Positions 35,516 to 45,391 of a DNA stretch of 64,000 nt are shown here, piece by piece. Source of the stretch: F0422 sp003992255 (GTDB lineage Bacteria; Bacillota; Negativicutes; Veillonellales; Veillonellaceae); NCBI RefSeq assembly GCF_003992255.1, contig NZ_RQVA01000001.1, positions 62,001 to 126,000 on the forward strand, in the 5' to 3' direction. Within the stretch, counting starts at the first letter, position 1. Every line of letters begins with the position of its first letter. The notes beneath the pieces were generated by a model. It was given only the letters and a program-made list of their open reading frames with translations, searched no databases and had not been told where the DNA came from. Both the position numbers and the translations under genes were made by a program.

Positions 35516-35782
35516 ATGACAGAACAAGAAAAAAAAGAAATGACCATGGAAGAAGCATTAACACGCATTAATGCGTTGGCAGCGAAAAAAAAATCTGGCC
35601 AAAACTTAACAGAAGAAGAGTTAGCAGAAAAGAAAGATTTATATGAAGTGTATTTAGGTTTTATCCGTGCCCAAGTGGTACAACATCTGGAATCTATTGA
35701 GTTTGTAGATGCTGAACCTGAAGCAGATACTGTGGAAGTTGATGTAGATTTAGATACGAAATACTTACGGAAGAAGCATTAA
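35516..35782 (+). CDS. DUF896 family small protein
   Basis: An 88-residue protein with the DUF896 (YnzC/YneS) pattern: RINALAAKKKSGQNLTEEEL followed by EKKDLYEVYLGFIRAQVVQH. The fold is a short three-helix bundle, function unclear. The acidic tail, DAEPEADTVEVDVD, is longer than in Bacillus. AAGGAG precedes the ATG, and the exporter gene follows after 1 bp. Confidence 0.8.
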   Translation: MTEQEKKEMTMEEALTRINALAAKKKSGQNLTEEELAEKKDLYEVYLGFIRAQVVQHLESIEFVDAEPEADTVEVDVDLDTKYLRKKH

Positions 35783-35783
35783 T

Positions 35784-37112
35784 ATGTCTCAATACACAGA
35801 AAAGGATTTGCATATTTTAGAAAAACCCTTTGTGGAAATCAGAAAAAAGGTGAAAATTCTACTCCGTATGGGCTGTTTATTATCTGAAAATGGAGCCAAT
35901 GCGAACCAAATTGTTCGAGATATGCGTCGCGCGGCCGCATATATGGGAATTCCAGCAGATTATCTTCATATCCATATTGCCTACTCTAATATTTTAATTA
36001 ATATTCATAGTCCAGAAGATTGCTTTACATCCTTTAGAAAAGTCCAATATTTAGGAGCTAATATGGATATTATTTCCGCCATTAGTGTCTTAACTTGGAC
36101 TGCATTACGTAATGAGTATACTCTTGATGAGTTTTCCCAAGAACTGGAAGAGATTGCTAAAAAAGATCCTCTCTATTCGGATGCTACATCTGCCATCTTT
36201 GCAGGATTTGCCTGTGGAGCTTTTCCCATCTTATTTGGGGGTACTATTATCTCTGCATGGATTACAACCGTTTGCGCTTTATTAGGATTCATTGTGCAAC
36301 TCATATTTAAACGCTTTCAAATCAATGGCTATATTGGCATTGCTTGTGCAGCCATGGTTTCCTCTGGACTCGCCTTTATATCTGGCTGTGTATTTGATTC
36401 CTCCGATGTGATCTATGCTATGATTGCTTGCACATTGTTTATGGTTCCTGGCATTCCTCTCATTAATACCGTCGATGATTTGCTAAACAACTACATTTTG
36501 GCAGGAATATCTCGAGCTGTACATACGTTACTCATTGTGGGCAGTATGACTGTAGGGATTAGTATGGCACAATATTTTAACCATACCTATGATTTTACTC
36601 ATCTGAGCATTGTACCAGACAGTATTTCTCCCGTCCTATTAGGAGCTGCCGTGGTCGGCGCTGCTGGCTATGCTGTCATGTTTTACACACCGAAGCGTTT
36701 ATTACCTCTTATTGGTATAGGTGGCCTTATTGCTATTTTAGTGAAAAATACGTTAATACTTCATTTAGGATTTTCTGTATTCGGCGCTACGTTCATCGCT
36801 GCCGCTATGGTGAGTTTATTCTCATTAAAAGCTGCTCGTCATGGTAAAACATCTTCCAAAGTACTAGCGATTCCATCAGCGATTCCTCTTGTACCTGGCG
36901 TATTTATCTATCGATTTTTATATGCCATGTTACATATTAATTCGCTCACATCTGCAACCTTAGTCGAAGCCATTCAAAGTGGAGTCACCGCCATCCTAAT
37001 CATCATATCCATCGGTGTAGGCGTTGCTATTCCTTCTATTCTAGCTGGCAAAATATTAGATGCTAGAAAAGAGGAAAAACTAGAAAGTTTATTAGATAAA
37101 CGATATACATAA
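35784..37112 (+). CDS. ThrE-family threonine/serine exporter
   Basis: A 442-residue membrane protein with both ThrE halves in one chain: a cytoplasmic N-terminal region (GCLLSENGANANQIVRDMRR, IHIAYSNILINIHS) then about ten membrane segments, with SAIFAGFACGAFPILFGGT and a conserved MVPGIPLINTVDDLL, ending in a second bundle with AIPSAIPLVPGVFIYRFLYA. In many Firmicutes the two halves are separate genes. It is cotranscribed with the DUF896 gene 1 bp upstream. A strong terminator follows. Substrate is by family. Confidence 0.85.
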   Translation: MSQYTEKDLHILEKPFVEIRKKVKILLRMGCLLSENGANANQIVRDMRRAAAYMGIPADYLHIHIAYSNILINIHSPEDCFTSFRKVQYLGANMDIISAISVLTWTALRNEYTLDEFSQELEEIAKKDPLYSDATSAIFAGFACGAFPILFGGTIISAWITTVCALLGFIVQLIFKRFQINGYIGIACAAMVSSGLAFISGCVFDSSDVIYAMIACTLFMVPGIPLINTVDDLLNNYILAGISRAVHTLLIVGSMTVGISMAQYFNHTYDFTHLSIVPDSISPVLLGAAVVGAAGYAVMFYTPKRLLPLIGIGGLIAILVKNTLILHLGFSVFGATFIAAAMVSLFSLKAARHGKTSSKVLAIPSAIPLVPGVFIYRFLYAMLHINSLTSATLVEAIQSGVTAILIIISIGVGVAIPSILAGKILDARKEEKLESLLDKRYT

Positions 37113-37113
37113 G

Positions 37114-37160
37114 AAAAGCATGTATCTTATGACGCACTGTCAATGAGATACATGCTTTTT
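37114..37160. terminator. Bidirectional terminator between the ThrE exporter and trxA
   Basis: AAAAGCATGTATCT (37114-37127) and AGATACATGCTTTT (37146-37159) form a 14-bp stem with an 18-nt loop and a T-run. The two flanking genes converge on it. Confidence 0.9.
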
Positions 37161-37175
37161 ATTTGATAGTATGTA

Positions 37176-37499
37176 TTATAGATGAGCTTCTACAGCTGCT
37201 TTTAATTCTTCTAATGGAATGAAACCAATTTTACGATCTACGATTTCACCATTTTTAAAGATAGCAAATGTAGGTAAAATTTCGATTTTGAAGAATTGAG
37301 CTAATTCAGGTTGTTCATCAGTGTTTACTTTTGTCAATGTCACTTTATCACCCAAAGCAGCCGCTAATTCATCGTATACAGGCATCATGCGAACACAGTA
37401 TCCGCACCATGGTGCCCAAAAGTCCACTACTGTTACTTTGTCGTTCGTTGACACTACTTCTTTAAAATTTGCTGTTGTTACATCAATAATTGCGCTCAT
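37176..37499 (-). CDS. trxA: Thioredoxin TrxA
   Basis: The 107-residue thioredoxin reduces protein disulfides. The active site is FWAPWCGYC (Cys32, Cys35), with Tyr in place of the usual Pro between the cysteines, so its redox potential may differ. VNTDEQPELAQFFKIEILPTF supplies the cis-proline. AGGAGG is eight bases from the ATG. The CoA-binding protein gene is 12 bp upstream. Confidence 0.93.
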   Translation of the reverse strand: MSAIIDVTTANFKEVVSTNDKVTVVDFWAPWCGYCVRMMPVYDELAAALGDKVTLTKVNTDEQPELAQFFKIEILPTFAIFKNGEIVDRKIGFIPLEELKAAVEAHL

Positions 37500-37511
37500 G
37501 AAAGCCTCCTA

Positions 37512-37883
37512 TTAGATTTGAATCAATACACAATCTTGAATCACTTCAAGACCTAAATCCGTTGCTTTTTTGACTACTGCTGGTTTATCCGCACCTGGTT
37601 GTAACCAAACCGTCTTAACTCCTAACGCTTTACAACTATCGAGGGCTTCTAAACCCACTTTTTCTGGTACCACAAAGTCTACCACAGTAGGCACTACAGG
37701 CAAGTCCTGTAAGCTTGGATAACATGGTACACCATCGATGGATGTAATATTAGGATTCACTGGATACACTGTATACCCTTTATTGACAAGATGTTTGAAA
37801 ATCTTATATCCGAACTTATCGGTTCTTGTTGTGGCGCCTAAAACAGCCCACGTTTTTTCTTGGATCGCTGTTTCCATTGACAT
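37512..37883 (-). CDS. CoA-binding domain protein (YccU-like)
   Basis: The 123-residue protein is a single Rossmann-type CoA_binding domain: KTWAVLGATTRTDKFGYKIF, KGYTVYPVNPNITSIDG, VDFVVPEKVGLEALDSC and LGVKTVWLQPGADKP. Its role is not known. I place the start at 37883, eight bases after GAGG, three codons inside a GTG-started version. Adjacent to trxA on the same strand. Confidence 0.88.
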   Translation of the reverse strand: MSMETAIQEKTWAVLGATTRTDKFGYKIFKHLVNKGYTVYPVNPNITSIDGVPCYPSLQDLPVVPTVVDFVVPEKVGLEALDSCKALGVKTVWLQPGADKPAVVKKATDLGLEVIQDCVLIQI

Positions 37884-37907
37884 ACGTATCACCTCATTAC
37901 TGTACTA

Positions 37908-38834
37908 TCATACCATAATATCGAAATTTGTCAATTTAATTATATCTTGAGCTAACACTTGGGGAGAAATCTTTATGCCTAGTAATTCATCAAGAGATAT
38001 TTTTCTACACCTAGGTACATCACCAGGCTCTAAAATTCCTGTGGATAACGCCAACCACCCCCATATGTGCTCAGGAGATGCTCCCTGACCTTGCAAGTCA
38101 CGTATAGTAATACTTTGTTGTCGTTTGGATAAACGATATCCTTCTTCATCGACTAGCATTGGGACATGTCCATATTGTAACCCAGAGAGTTCAAAGGCAT
38201 GAGCCAAAGTAATTTGATGTCCTGTAACAGGTAGTAAATCATTGCCTCGAATGACTTCCGTAACTCCCATATCATAATCATCAATGACTACCGCTAAATG
38301 ATAGGCTATCATGCCATCCCACCGCTTCAATATAATATCATCGACTAAGGATTGTACCTCATACTGGACACGACCTCTGTATATATCTATAAAACTATTT
38401 TCTTCATTCGGCATATGAAATCGCCAGGAAGGAGGTCTCTCTCCAACAGTTGGTGTATTCGTAAAGCAATACCCATCATACACATGATGTGACTCTCCTT
38501 GGTGGGGAGCGCTACTAATTTCTTGTAACCGAGCTCGATTGCAATAGCATGGATACAAGCGTTGTTGCTGTTGCAATTCCATTACATATTGTTCATACAC
38601 AGGTAATCGCTGCGATTGATACGTCGGCTCTTCATCCCAAGTGAACCCTAGCCAGGCTAAGTCTTCTAGTATATGTTCCGCATATATAGGCTTGGATCGT
38701 TGTGTATCTACATCTTCGATGCGAACGATGTATTCCCCACCTTGTCGCCGTGCAGACCAATAGGATAGAAATGCTACCCATATATTCCCTACATGCATAT
38801 GTCCCGTAGGACTCGGTGCAAAACGGCCTTTCAT
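37908..38834 (-). CDS. gluQ: Glutamyl-Q tRNA(Asp) synthetase
   Basis: A 308-residue GluRS paralogue without the anticodon-binding domain; it attaches glutamate to queuosine-34 of tRNA-Asp. Motifs are FAPSPTGHMHVGN (HIGH type), the zinc site YPCYCNR with YDGYC, VVIDDYDMGVTEVIRGNDLL, and RLSKRQQSITIRDL in place of KMSKS. Full-length GltX is at 50053-51492. Confidence 0.92.
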   Translation of the reverse strand: MKGRFAPSPTGHMHVGNIWVAFLSYWSARRQGGEYIVRIEDVDTQRSKPIYAEHILEDLAWLGFTWDEEPTYQSQRLPVYEQYVMELQQQQRLYPCYCNRARLQEISSAPHQGESHHVYDGYCFTNTPTVGERPPSWRFHMPNEENSFIDIYRGRVQYEVQSLVDDIILKRWDGMIAYHLAVVIDDYDMGVTEVIRGNDLLPVTGHQITLAHAFELSGLQYGHVPMLVDEEGYRLSKRQQSITIRDLQGQGASPEHIWGWLALSTGILEPGDVPRCRKISLDELLGIKISPQVLAQDIIKLTNFDIMV

Positions 38835-38843
38835 AATCGCCTC

Positions 38844-40829
38844 CTAAGCCTCTTCGCTAAGTGTTTCCCAACGTTCATACAAAGCTTCTAATTTGTTTGT
38901 CGTAAGTGCTAGCTCCTCAGATAGACGTTCATAGTCAGACATACTGCCTTGTATTGATGGATCCTGTAATTGTACGGTGTACATCTTCACTGTCGCTTCA
39001 TACCGCGCAATATCCGACTCCACCTTAGCCAGCTCTTTTTCTAACATATATGCATTGGTTTTCTTTTTTGGGGTAGCTACTACATCAGCCTGATTTGTTT
39101 CCACAGAAGATGGTGCTTGACCCGTGGATCTATTGTTTTCCTTCTCCAATGCTACGTAAGTATCTGAAGGTTGTAATTTTCTAGATTGGGGGTCACCACT
39201 CATTCGCTGCTCTTCTAACTTCTGCGCCGCCAATACAGATCGTTCCACCAATTTTTCTTTATAGTATGAATAGTTTCCATGAAACTCTTCAATGCCGCCA
39301 GCTTCTAATACAATAATTCGCTTCGCTACAGCATCTAATAAGTAACGGTCATGAGAGATAATCAGCAATGTTCCTTCAAATTGTTGTAACGCTTGCTCTA
39401 CCGTTTCTCTTGTAGGTATATCTAAATGGTTTGTAGGTTCGTCAAGGATTAAAAAATTACGGCCTTCTAAAAATAACTTTAAAAGAGCTACCCTAGCACG
39501 TTCTCCACCAGATAAGTCCCCTACCAACTTAAATACATCATCACCTCTAAATTGGAATGCCCCTAGTACGCTACGAGCAGATTCTTCTGACATATCATAG
39601 GGTGACATCACTTCTTGTAAAACGGACCATGTAGGATGCAACTCTTCATGTTCTTGCGAAAAGTATCCGGTCTGCACACGATTGCCTGTAGCGATAGAAC
39701 CATCAATTGTATCAAGCTCCCCCATAATTGTTTTCACAAGTGTAGATTTACCGGCTCCATTTGTTCCAATTAAACCAACTACATCACCGCGACGCAAGGT
39801 TGTGGTGATATGTGTAGCTACTGGCTCGTTTCTATCGTAACCTATAGCTACATCATCCATCATAAGCACTCGATCAGCACTCATTTCTGGTTTCGGGAAC
39901 GTAAACGCAAACTCTCGATCTTGATCAGGTGCTTCTAACCGTTCCAATCGATCTAACTGCGATTGACGGCCACGAGCCATTTTTGACTTTATACCAGCTC
40001 TGTATTTATCAATGTATTCTTCTGTTTTACGAATATGTTCTTGCTGTTTATCATAGGCCCGTTGGTATGCCACACGTTGTTGTTCACGTTGCTTCAAGAA
40101 TTGACTATAATTCCCTTTATAGGCATGTACTTTATGATGCGCTAATTCTACTACTCCTGTAGCAACCTGATCCAAGAAATAGCGGTCATGACTGATGATG
40201 ACAATGCCACCTTTGTAGGACTTTAAATACCCTTCTAACCATTCTAGCATCGGCATATCTAAATGGTTGGTAGGCTCGTCTAAAAACAGAAAATCTGGGC
40301 GACGCACCAAAGCCTTTGCTAAATTAATACGTGTTTTTTGTCCACCAGAAAATTCACTAGCTTTCTTTTTTAAATCTTCATCAGTAAACCCTAATCCATA
40401 GGCAATACGTTGGCTTTGCTTTTCATAATCATAGCCTCCAAGCCATTCCAATCGGTCTTGCAAATAAGACAAGCGTCGCAAATCTTGCTCTGTCGCTTCT
40501 CGTTGTTCTAATTCCTTTGATAAAGAATGTAACTGTGCTTCTAGGTGCTGTACGTCAGCCCAAGCTGTTTGAATTTCTTCTTCTAAACTAGCATCTCCTA
40601 GATTGACATCTTGTTGCAAGTACCCGATGGTGATACTGCTGTCTTTCACAATAATACCTTCATCGTGCTCTTCGATTCCTAATATGCACTTCATCAATGT
40701 TGACTTACCCGCCCCATTGGGTCCTACGAGGGCAAGACGTTCCCCTTGTCGAATCGTAAAGGATACATTGGAGAAGATTTCACGCACACCAAAAGACTTT
40801 CCTAATTTTTCTATTCGGATTTGTTCCAA
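38844..40829 (-). CDS. ABC-F family ATPase
   Basis: A 661-residue duplicated soluble ATPase that acts on ribosomes. The first unit has GPNGAGKSTLMKCILG, FSGGQKTRINLAKAL and FLFLDEPTNHLDMPML; the second has GTNGAGKSTLVKTIMG, LSGGERARVALLKLFL and FLILDEPTNHLDI. Between them is the charged linker with QREQQRVAYQRAYDKQ and MARGRQSQLDRLERLE. The C-terminal coiled coil (about 590-655) is typical of the YdiF/Uup branch. It has no membrane segments. Confidence 0.92.
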   Translation of the reverse strand: MEQIRIEKLGKSFGVREIFSNVSFTIRQGERLALVGPNGAGKSTLMKCILGIEEHDEGIIVKDSSITIGYLQQDVNLGDASLEEEIQTAWADVQHLEAQLHSLSKELEQREATEQDLRRLSYLQDRLEWLGGYDYEKQSQRIAYGLGFTDEDLKKKASEFSGGQKTRINLAKALVRRPDFLFLDEPTNHLDMPMLEWLEGYLKSYKGGIVIISHDRYFLDQVATGVVELAHHKVHAYKGNYSQFLKQREQQRVAYQRAYDKQQEHIRKTEEYIDKYRAGIKSKMARGRQSQLDRLERLEAPDQDREFAFTFPKPEMSADRVLMMDDVAIGYDRNEPVATHITTTLRRGDVVGLIGTNGAGKSTLVKTIMGELDTIDGSIATGNRVQTGYFSQEHEELHPTWSVLQEVMSPYDMSEESARSVLGAFQFRGDDVFKLVGDLSGGERARVALLKLFLEGRNFLILDEPTNHLDIPTRETVEQALQQFEGTLLIISHDRYLLDAVAKRIIVLEAGGIEEFHGNYSYYKEKLVERSVLAAQKLEEQRMSGDPQSRKLQPSDTYVALEKENNRSTGQAPSSVETNQADVVATPKKKTNAYMLEKELAKVESDIARYEATVKMYTVQLQDPSIQGSMSDYERLSEELALTTNKLEALYERWETLSEEA

Positions 40830-40867
40830 AACTCTACTCCTACTTATTATCTGTACTCATCATCGTA

Positions 40868-41512
40868 TTATAAATTGTCTAAAACCTCTTCTAAATGTTC
40901 TTCCAAGGCATGTTCAAACTGTTCTATCGTCGTCGCATCTAACTTATGAGTGATGCCTGGATACCCTTGTTGACGTGTTTCTCCAAAAAACTCATCCCGA
41001 AATGTATTATAAAATAGCACCACACCAGTTTCTTGTGCTTCTTTCACATAAGTTCCAATAAGATACGACCCATTGATCATGGCAAGACCCATATCAGGAG
41101 TTAAATCTCTATGGAACGCACCTATCTTTGATGGCAAAACTCGGTCATACTTCCACTGTGGAATCCCTTTTTTACGATACTCATATAAGAACCCTGCCTC
41201 TGGCTGTATAAATCGTTTTTCAATAGATTGTTCATAGGTTTCTTTTAAGTTTTCTATAAATGGTTCTAACGATTCACGTATGAATGCAATATCTACAAAG
41301 TCCACCAAGGGGATTGAGATACGAACCATATAATCTTCTACTTCTTTGTCATATAAGGCAGACCAATGCCAACCCTTATCATTCTCATAATGGAATATTC
41401 TATACACCGTAGAAGATATTAGCTCTTGGTCTACTACCAAACGAAAATTCCCTATACATGGTTTCAACCAAGATATATCAAGTGCTTGACAGGCATTTAT
41501 AATCGATTCCAT
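40868..41512 (-). CDS. Hypothetical protein, unrecognised
   Basis: I do not recognise this 214-residue protein. It is acidic and aromatic-rich with no signal peptide, membrane segment or familiar motif. Blocks that look conserved-like are FHYENDKGWHWSALYDKEV, MVRISIPLVDFVDIAFIRE and SKIGAFHRDLTPDMGLAMI, and the C-terminus is a charged helix (QFEHALEEHLEEVLDNL). It lies between the ABC-F gene and the lytic transglycosylase on the same strand. Confidence 0.6.
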   Translation of the reverse strand: MESIINACQALDISWLKPCIGNFRLVVDQELISSTVYRIFHYENDKGWHWSALYDKEVEDYMVRISIPLVDFVDIAFIRESLEPFIENLKETYEQSIEKRFIQPEAGFLYEYRKKGIPQWKYDRVLPSKIGAFHRDLTPDMGLAMINGSYLIGTYVKEAQETGVVLFYNTFRDEFFGETRQQGYPGITHKLDATTIEQFEHALEEHLEEVLDNL

Positions 41513-41523
41513 AATGTCCTCAC

Positions 41524-42087
41524 TTATCGTAATTGACTATATAGCGATCTATATTGTTTTTCATTCGCCATCACTCGTTTTACATAATCTCTTGTTTCTT
41601 GAAATGGAATGGCATCAATATCTGAAAAATCATCCTTCCATCCATAGGTTGTCATCCATTCTTCCACATGACCACGACCTGCATTATAGGCAGCCAAAGC
41701 CAAGATTTCATTACCTTTAAATTCTTCTAATAAATAGGATAAATACCAGGTGCCCAACTGTATATTTACCTGTGGCTCTTTAATATCTTGATCGGACATA
41801 GTTGGCTGATTTAACTCTTCACCAATCCAATGTGCCGTTTCTGGCATTAACTGCATTAAACCTAATGCCCCCGGCAAGGACTTAGCATTCGTATCAAATT
41901 TACTTTCTGTATAGATAACAGCTGCTACTAATGAAGCACGTACATGATATGTGTCTGCATTTTTACGCAAGGCATCTTCATAGGCAATAGGATATGCATA
42001 TTGTCTTGCTAAATAAGGCTGCCCATATTGTACATAATAGGCTGTCAATATAACTACTAACCACGCAAATGCGGTGGATACTCTCAT
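41524..42087 (-). CDS. Lytic transglycosylase (SLT domain)
   Basis: A 187-residue exported or membrane-anchored cell wall enzyme. An N-terminal hydrophobic segment (residues 7-20) is followed by the SLT domain: SLVAAVIYTESKFDTNAKS with the catalytic glutamate, GALGLMQLMPETAHWI, NIQLGTWYLSYLLEEF and LALAAYNAGRGHVEEW. It overlaps the coaE stop by 4 bp. It cleaves peptidoglycan glycan chains, leaving 1,6-anhydroMurNAc. Confidence 0.92.
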   Translation of the reverse strand: MRVSTAFAWLVVILTAYYVQYGQPYLARQYAYPIAYEDALRKNADTYHVRASLVAAVIYTESKFDTNAKSLPGALGLMQLMPETAHWIGEELNQPTMSDQDIKEPQVNIQLGTWYLSYLLEEFKGNEILALAAYNAGRGHVEEWMTTYGWKDDFSDIDAIPFQETRDYVKRVMANEKQYRSLYSQLR

Positions 42088-42698
42088 GCTTCCTCCTTAT
42101 GAAAGTACTCCTTCTTAACTTTCCACAGTTTTCGCAACTGTTTTTCTAACTGTTTCATAGTACCAGAATTATCGATAATTTCATGACTACGGCTACGTTT
42201 CTCATCTAAACTCATTTGGCTGTGGATCCGGTCTAATGCTTCTTCTTCTGAGTATGTATTCCGTTTCATCAACCGTTCTAACTGAGTCGCTTGATTGACA
42301 TACACAAGCCATATTTCATCCATTTTTGTATACCAATCAGTTTCAAACAACAATGGAATGTCATATATAATCGCTGTAGCCCCTTTGGCCTGCCATTCTT
42401 CTTCTAATACCTGCATACGATGTCGAATATGCGGTTGTAAAATGCTATTAATCGTTTCTAGTGCTGTGGCATCTGAAAACACTAGAGACCCTACGTAGGG
42501 GCGATTCAATGTACCATCTGGCAATAATACATCTTGACCAAAGGCCCTTACTAAATCTTGCAAACCAGGTGTCCCTGGCTCCACTACTTCTCTAGCTACC
42601 ACATCGGCATCAATAAAAGGAACACCTTTTTTTTGTAACCATCGCAGCACTGTACTTTTACCAGAAGCAATGCCACCTGTGAGTCCAATTTTATACAT
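42084..42698 (-). CDS. coaE: Dephospho-CoA kinase CoaE
   Basis: CoaE makes coenzyme A by 3'-phosphorylation. The 204-residue protein has the P-loop LTGGIASGKSTVLRWL, FIDADVVAREVVEPGTPGL, and YDIPLLFETDWYTKMDEIWLVYV. It lies downstream of polA and overlaps the transglycosylase gene by 4 bp. Ordinary length and motifs. Confidence 0.95.
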   Translation of the reverse strand: MYKIGLTGGIASGKSTVLRWLQKKGVPFIDADVVAREVVEPGTPGLQDLVRAFGQDVLLPDGTLNRPYVGSLVFSDATALETINSILQPHIRHRMQVLEEEWQAKGATAIIYDIPLLFETDWYTKMDEIWLVYVNQATQLERLMKRNTYSEEEALDRIHSQMSLDEKRSRSHEIIDNSGTMKQLEKQLRKLWKVKKEYFHKEEA

Positions 42699-42775
42699 AG
42701 CTACTCCCCATAATTGATTCTAGTCATACACATCATATTTCATATATAGAATATATACATTCTATGTAAATTCTA

Positions 42776-45391
42776 TTATTTTACATCTGCCCAGTTCTTT
42801 GCACTATGTACATCTACTTGTAGTGGCACCTGCAGTACTACTACTTGCTCCATGCAATCACGCAAAATTGTTTCCACTACTTCTTGCTCTGATTCGATAA
42901 CTTCCAATACTAGCTCATCATGAACTTGCAATAAAATGCGAGATTGTAATCCTTGAGTTTCCAATGCACGCTCTACCTCATTCATAGCTTTCTTGATGAT
43001 ATCAGCAGCAGTCCCCTGAATTGGCGTATTCATAGCTGTACGTTCCGCAAAAGACCGGCGGTTAAAATTACGACTATTAATATCCGGCAATGGGCGTACC
43101 CGTCCGAACATAGTACGAACCATACCTGTTTCATGAGCTTCTTGTACCATGCGATCCATATAGGATTTAATTTGTGGATACCGGCTGAAATACAACTCGA
43201 TGTATTCTTTTGCCTCTGCCCGAGTAATTCCTAAATCACGAGATAATCCAAAATCGCTAATCCCGTAAATAATACCAAAATTGATAGCTTTTGCATGAGA
43301 CCGTTCCAATGGAGTCACCTCTTCTAAGGATTTATCCAATACTTCGGCTGCTGTAAACCGATGAATATCCTCTCCATTTTTAAAAGCCTGAATCAAAGCT
43401 GGATCTTCGGATAAATGTGCTAAAATCCGCAATTCAATTTGAGAGTAATCGGCACTCACAAACATATCATATCCATCACTTGGTTTAAACAAGGCACGAA
43501 TTTCTCGTCCTTTTTCACTACGCACTGGAATATTTTGTAAATTCGGATCAGAACTACTTAAACGTCCTGTAGCAGTAACCATTTGATTGAAAGATGTATG
43601 AATCCGATTCGTATGTGGATTCACCAATCCTTCAAAACCTTCTAAATAGGTAGACACTAATTTAACGATAGACCGGTAAGCTAAAATTTGCTCTACAATT
43701 TCATGCTCATTGCGCAGCATATCTAACACTTCTGCATCAGTAGAATAGCCGGTCTTCGTCTTTTTAATAACCGGTAATTGTAATTTCTCAAACAAAATCA
43801 CACCTAATTGCTTAGGAGAGTTAATATTAAATGTTTCACCTGCTAAATCATAGATATTACTTTGCAATGTTGCCACTTCTACTTTAAAGCGTTCTAACGT
43901 GGAATGCAATTGTGCTACATCCATATAGATACCATGCTTCTCCAATATACATAAGGTCCGGAGCAGTGGCAATTCAATCTCTGTATATAGCTCCCAAATA
44001 CCTGCTACATGCGCTTCTTTTTCCGCATTTTCATTCATATTCCACAATGCTTTACTTTGCAAGGCCCATTCTGCTTCATTTTCTGTAGCCGGAATCGATG
44101 GTTGACCAAATCGTTCACATAAATAAGTCATACCATAATTTGCTCGTGTAGGATCTAATAGATAGGCTAATAAAGTAATATCTTTAATATGAACGGCTCC
44201 ATTCTTTTTGATAGAAATATGCCCTGTTTTTTCTGTTCCTAACACTTCAAATAAAAGTTTTGCATTGTCAGTAACAACTTCTTTAGCTCCATCTAATACA
44301 CGTTCAATATGCGAAATATCTGCAAATCCATTAATAACGAGTTGCTTCTCACCATTGTACATATAGATTGCTTCTATCGTTCTAAAAGGATGTTTGCCCG
44401 CCTCTTTTACGACAACACTAAGGGTTTTATCTTGATAGTAATCTAAGGGTACCTCAACGACATGTTCTAATTCTATTTCTTCTGCTGGTGGTGCTAAAAA
44501 TTGGTCAAATAAAGTACCTTCTTCTTCCACACCCATAGCTTTCAATAATCGTGGCGTCACTGCGTGAAAGCCCAGTTTCTCAAATAATGGTGTAACTTCA
44601 CTACGGTGGACTACTGGTACAAACTGTTCTAAGGCGTAAGGCATATCCATATCTGTTTTGATGGTAGCCAGTTGATGTGAAATAAACGCTAAGTCTTTAT
44701 TGTCGACTAATCGTTCTTTCAACTTACCCTTTTGCTCTTCAATATGTTCGTATACACCTACTAAAGTACCATACTGGTTTAATAGTTTAAGCGCTGTTTT
44801 TTCACCTACACCTGGCACTCCCGGAATATTATCAGAAGAATCACCCATCAAGGATTTCATTTCGATCACCATTTGAGGACCATAGCCATAGAGTTCTTCC
44901 ATATTATCCATCGTTACATGGAGCATATCTGTAATGCCTTTTTTTGTTAAGAATACACTTGTATACTGATCGACTAATTGTAAATTATCTCTATCTCCAG
45001 TGATGATATGAACTTGTACATCAGAAGATCCCCATTTCTTACTTAAGGATCCAATGATATCATCACCTTCAAAGCCTTCTTCTTCAATTACGATAATACC
45101 TAGAGATTCCAATACTTCTCTGATTAAAGCAAACTGAGGTCGCAATTCATCGGGTGCACTTTGACGTGTACCTTTATAATCCTCGTATATATCCATACGA
45201 AATGTTTGTTTTCCTTTATCAAATGCCACTGCAATATAATCTGGCTGAATCTCTTCATATAACTTAGTAAGCATAGTTAAAAAACCATAGACTGCATTCG
45301 TAGGAACGCCTAATGCATTTTGCAATGGTGGTAGTGCAAAAAATGCACGATATAATAAACTACTGCCATCTATAATCATTAATTTTTTCAT
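42776..45391 (-). CDS. polA: DNA polymerase I
   Basis: The 871-residue protein has the 5' nuclease domain (1 to about 290; IIDGSSLLYRAFFALP, FEGDDIIGSL, LMGDSSDNIPGVPGVGEKTA), a middle region in the place of the 3'-5' exonuclease, and the polymerase domain from about 480: motif A VSADYSQIELRILAHLS, motif B AKAINFGIIYGIS, motif C LLQVHDELVLEV. In the middle region I do not see the DxE of an active proofreading site (the equivalent reads YMYNGEKQLVING), so proofreading is probably lost, as in several Firmicute Pol I enzymes. It is upstream of coaE. Confidence 0.95.
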   Translation of the reverse strand: MKKLMIIDGSSLLYRAFFALPPLQNALGVPTNAVYGFLTMLTKLYEEIQPDYIAVAFDKGKQTFRMDIYEDYKGTRQSAPDELRPQFALIREVLESLGIIVIEEEGFEGDDIIGSLSKKWGSSDVQVHIITGDRDNLQLVDQYTSVFLTKKGITDMLHVTMDNMEELYGYGPQMVIEMKSLMGDSSDNIPGVPGVGEKTALKLLNQYGTLVGVYEHIEEQKGKLKERLVDNKDLAFISHQLATIKTDMDMPYALEQFVPVVHRSEVTPLFEKLGFHAVTPRLLKAMGVEEEGTLFDQFLAPPAEEIELEHVVEVPLDYYQDKTLSVVVKEAGKHPFRTIEAIYMYNGEKQLVINGFADISHIERVLDGAKEVVTDNAKLLFEVLGTEKTGHISIKKNGAVHIKDITLLAYLLDPTRANYGMTYLCERFGQPSIPATENEAEWALQSKALWNMNENAEKEAHVAGIWELYTEIELPLLRTLCILEKHGIYMDVAQLHSTLERFKVEVATLQSNIYDLAGETFNINSPKQLGVILFEKLQLPVIKKTKTGYSTDAEVLDMLRNEHEIVEQILAYRSIVKLVSTYLEGFEGLVNPHTNRIHTSFNQMVTATGRLSSSDPNLQNIPVRSEKGREIRALFKPSDGYDMFVSADYSQIELRILAHLSEDPALIQAFKNGEDIHRFTAAEVLDKSLEEVTPLERSHAKAINFGIIYGISDFGLSRDLGITRAEAKEYIELYFSRYPQIKSYMDRMVQEAHETGMVRTMFGRVRPLPDINSRNFNRRSFAERTAMNTPIQGTAADIIKKAMNEVERALETQGLQSRILLQVHDELVLEVIESEQEVVETILRDCMEQVVVLQVPLQVDVHSAKNWADVK

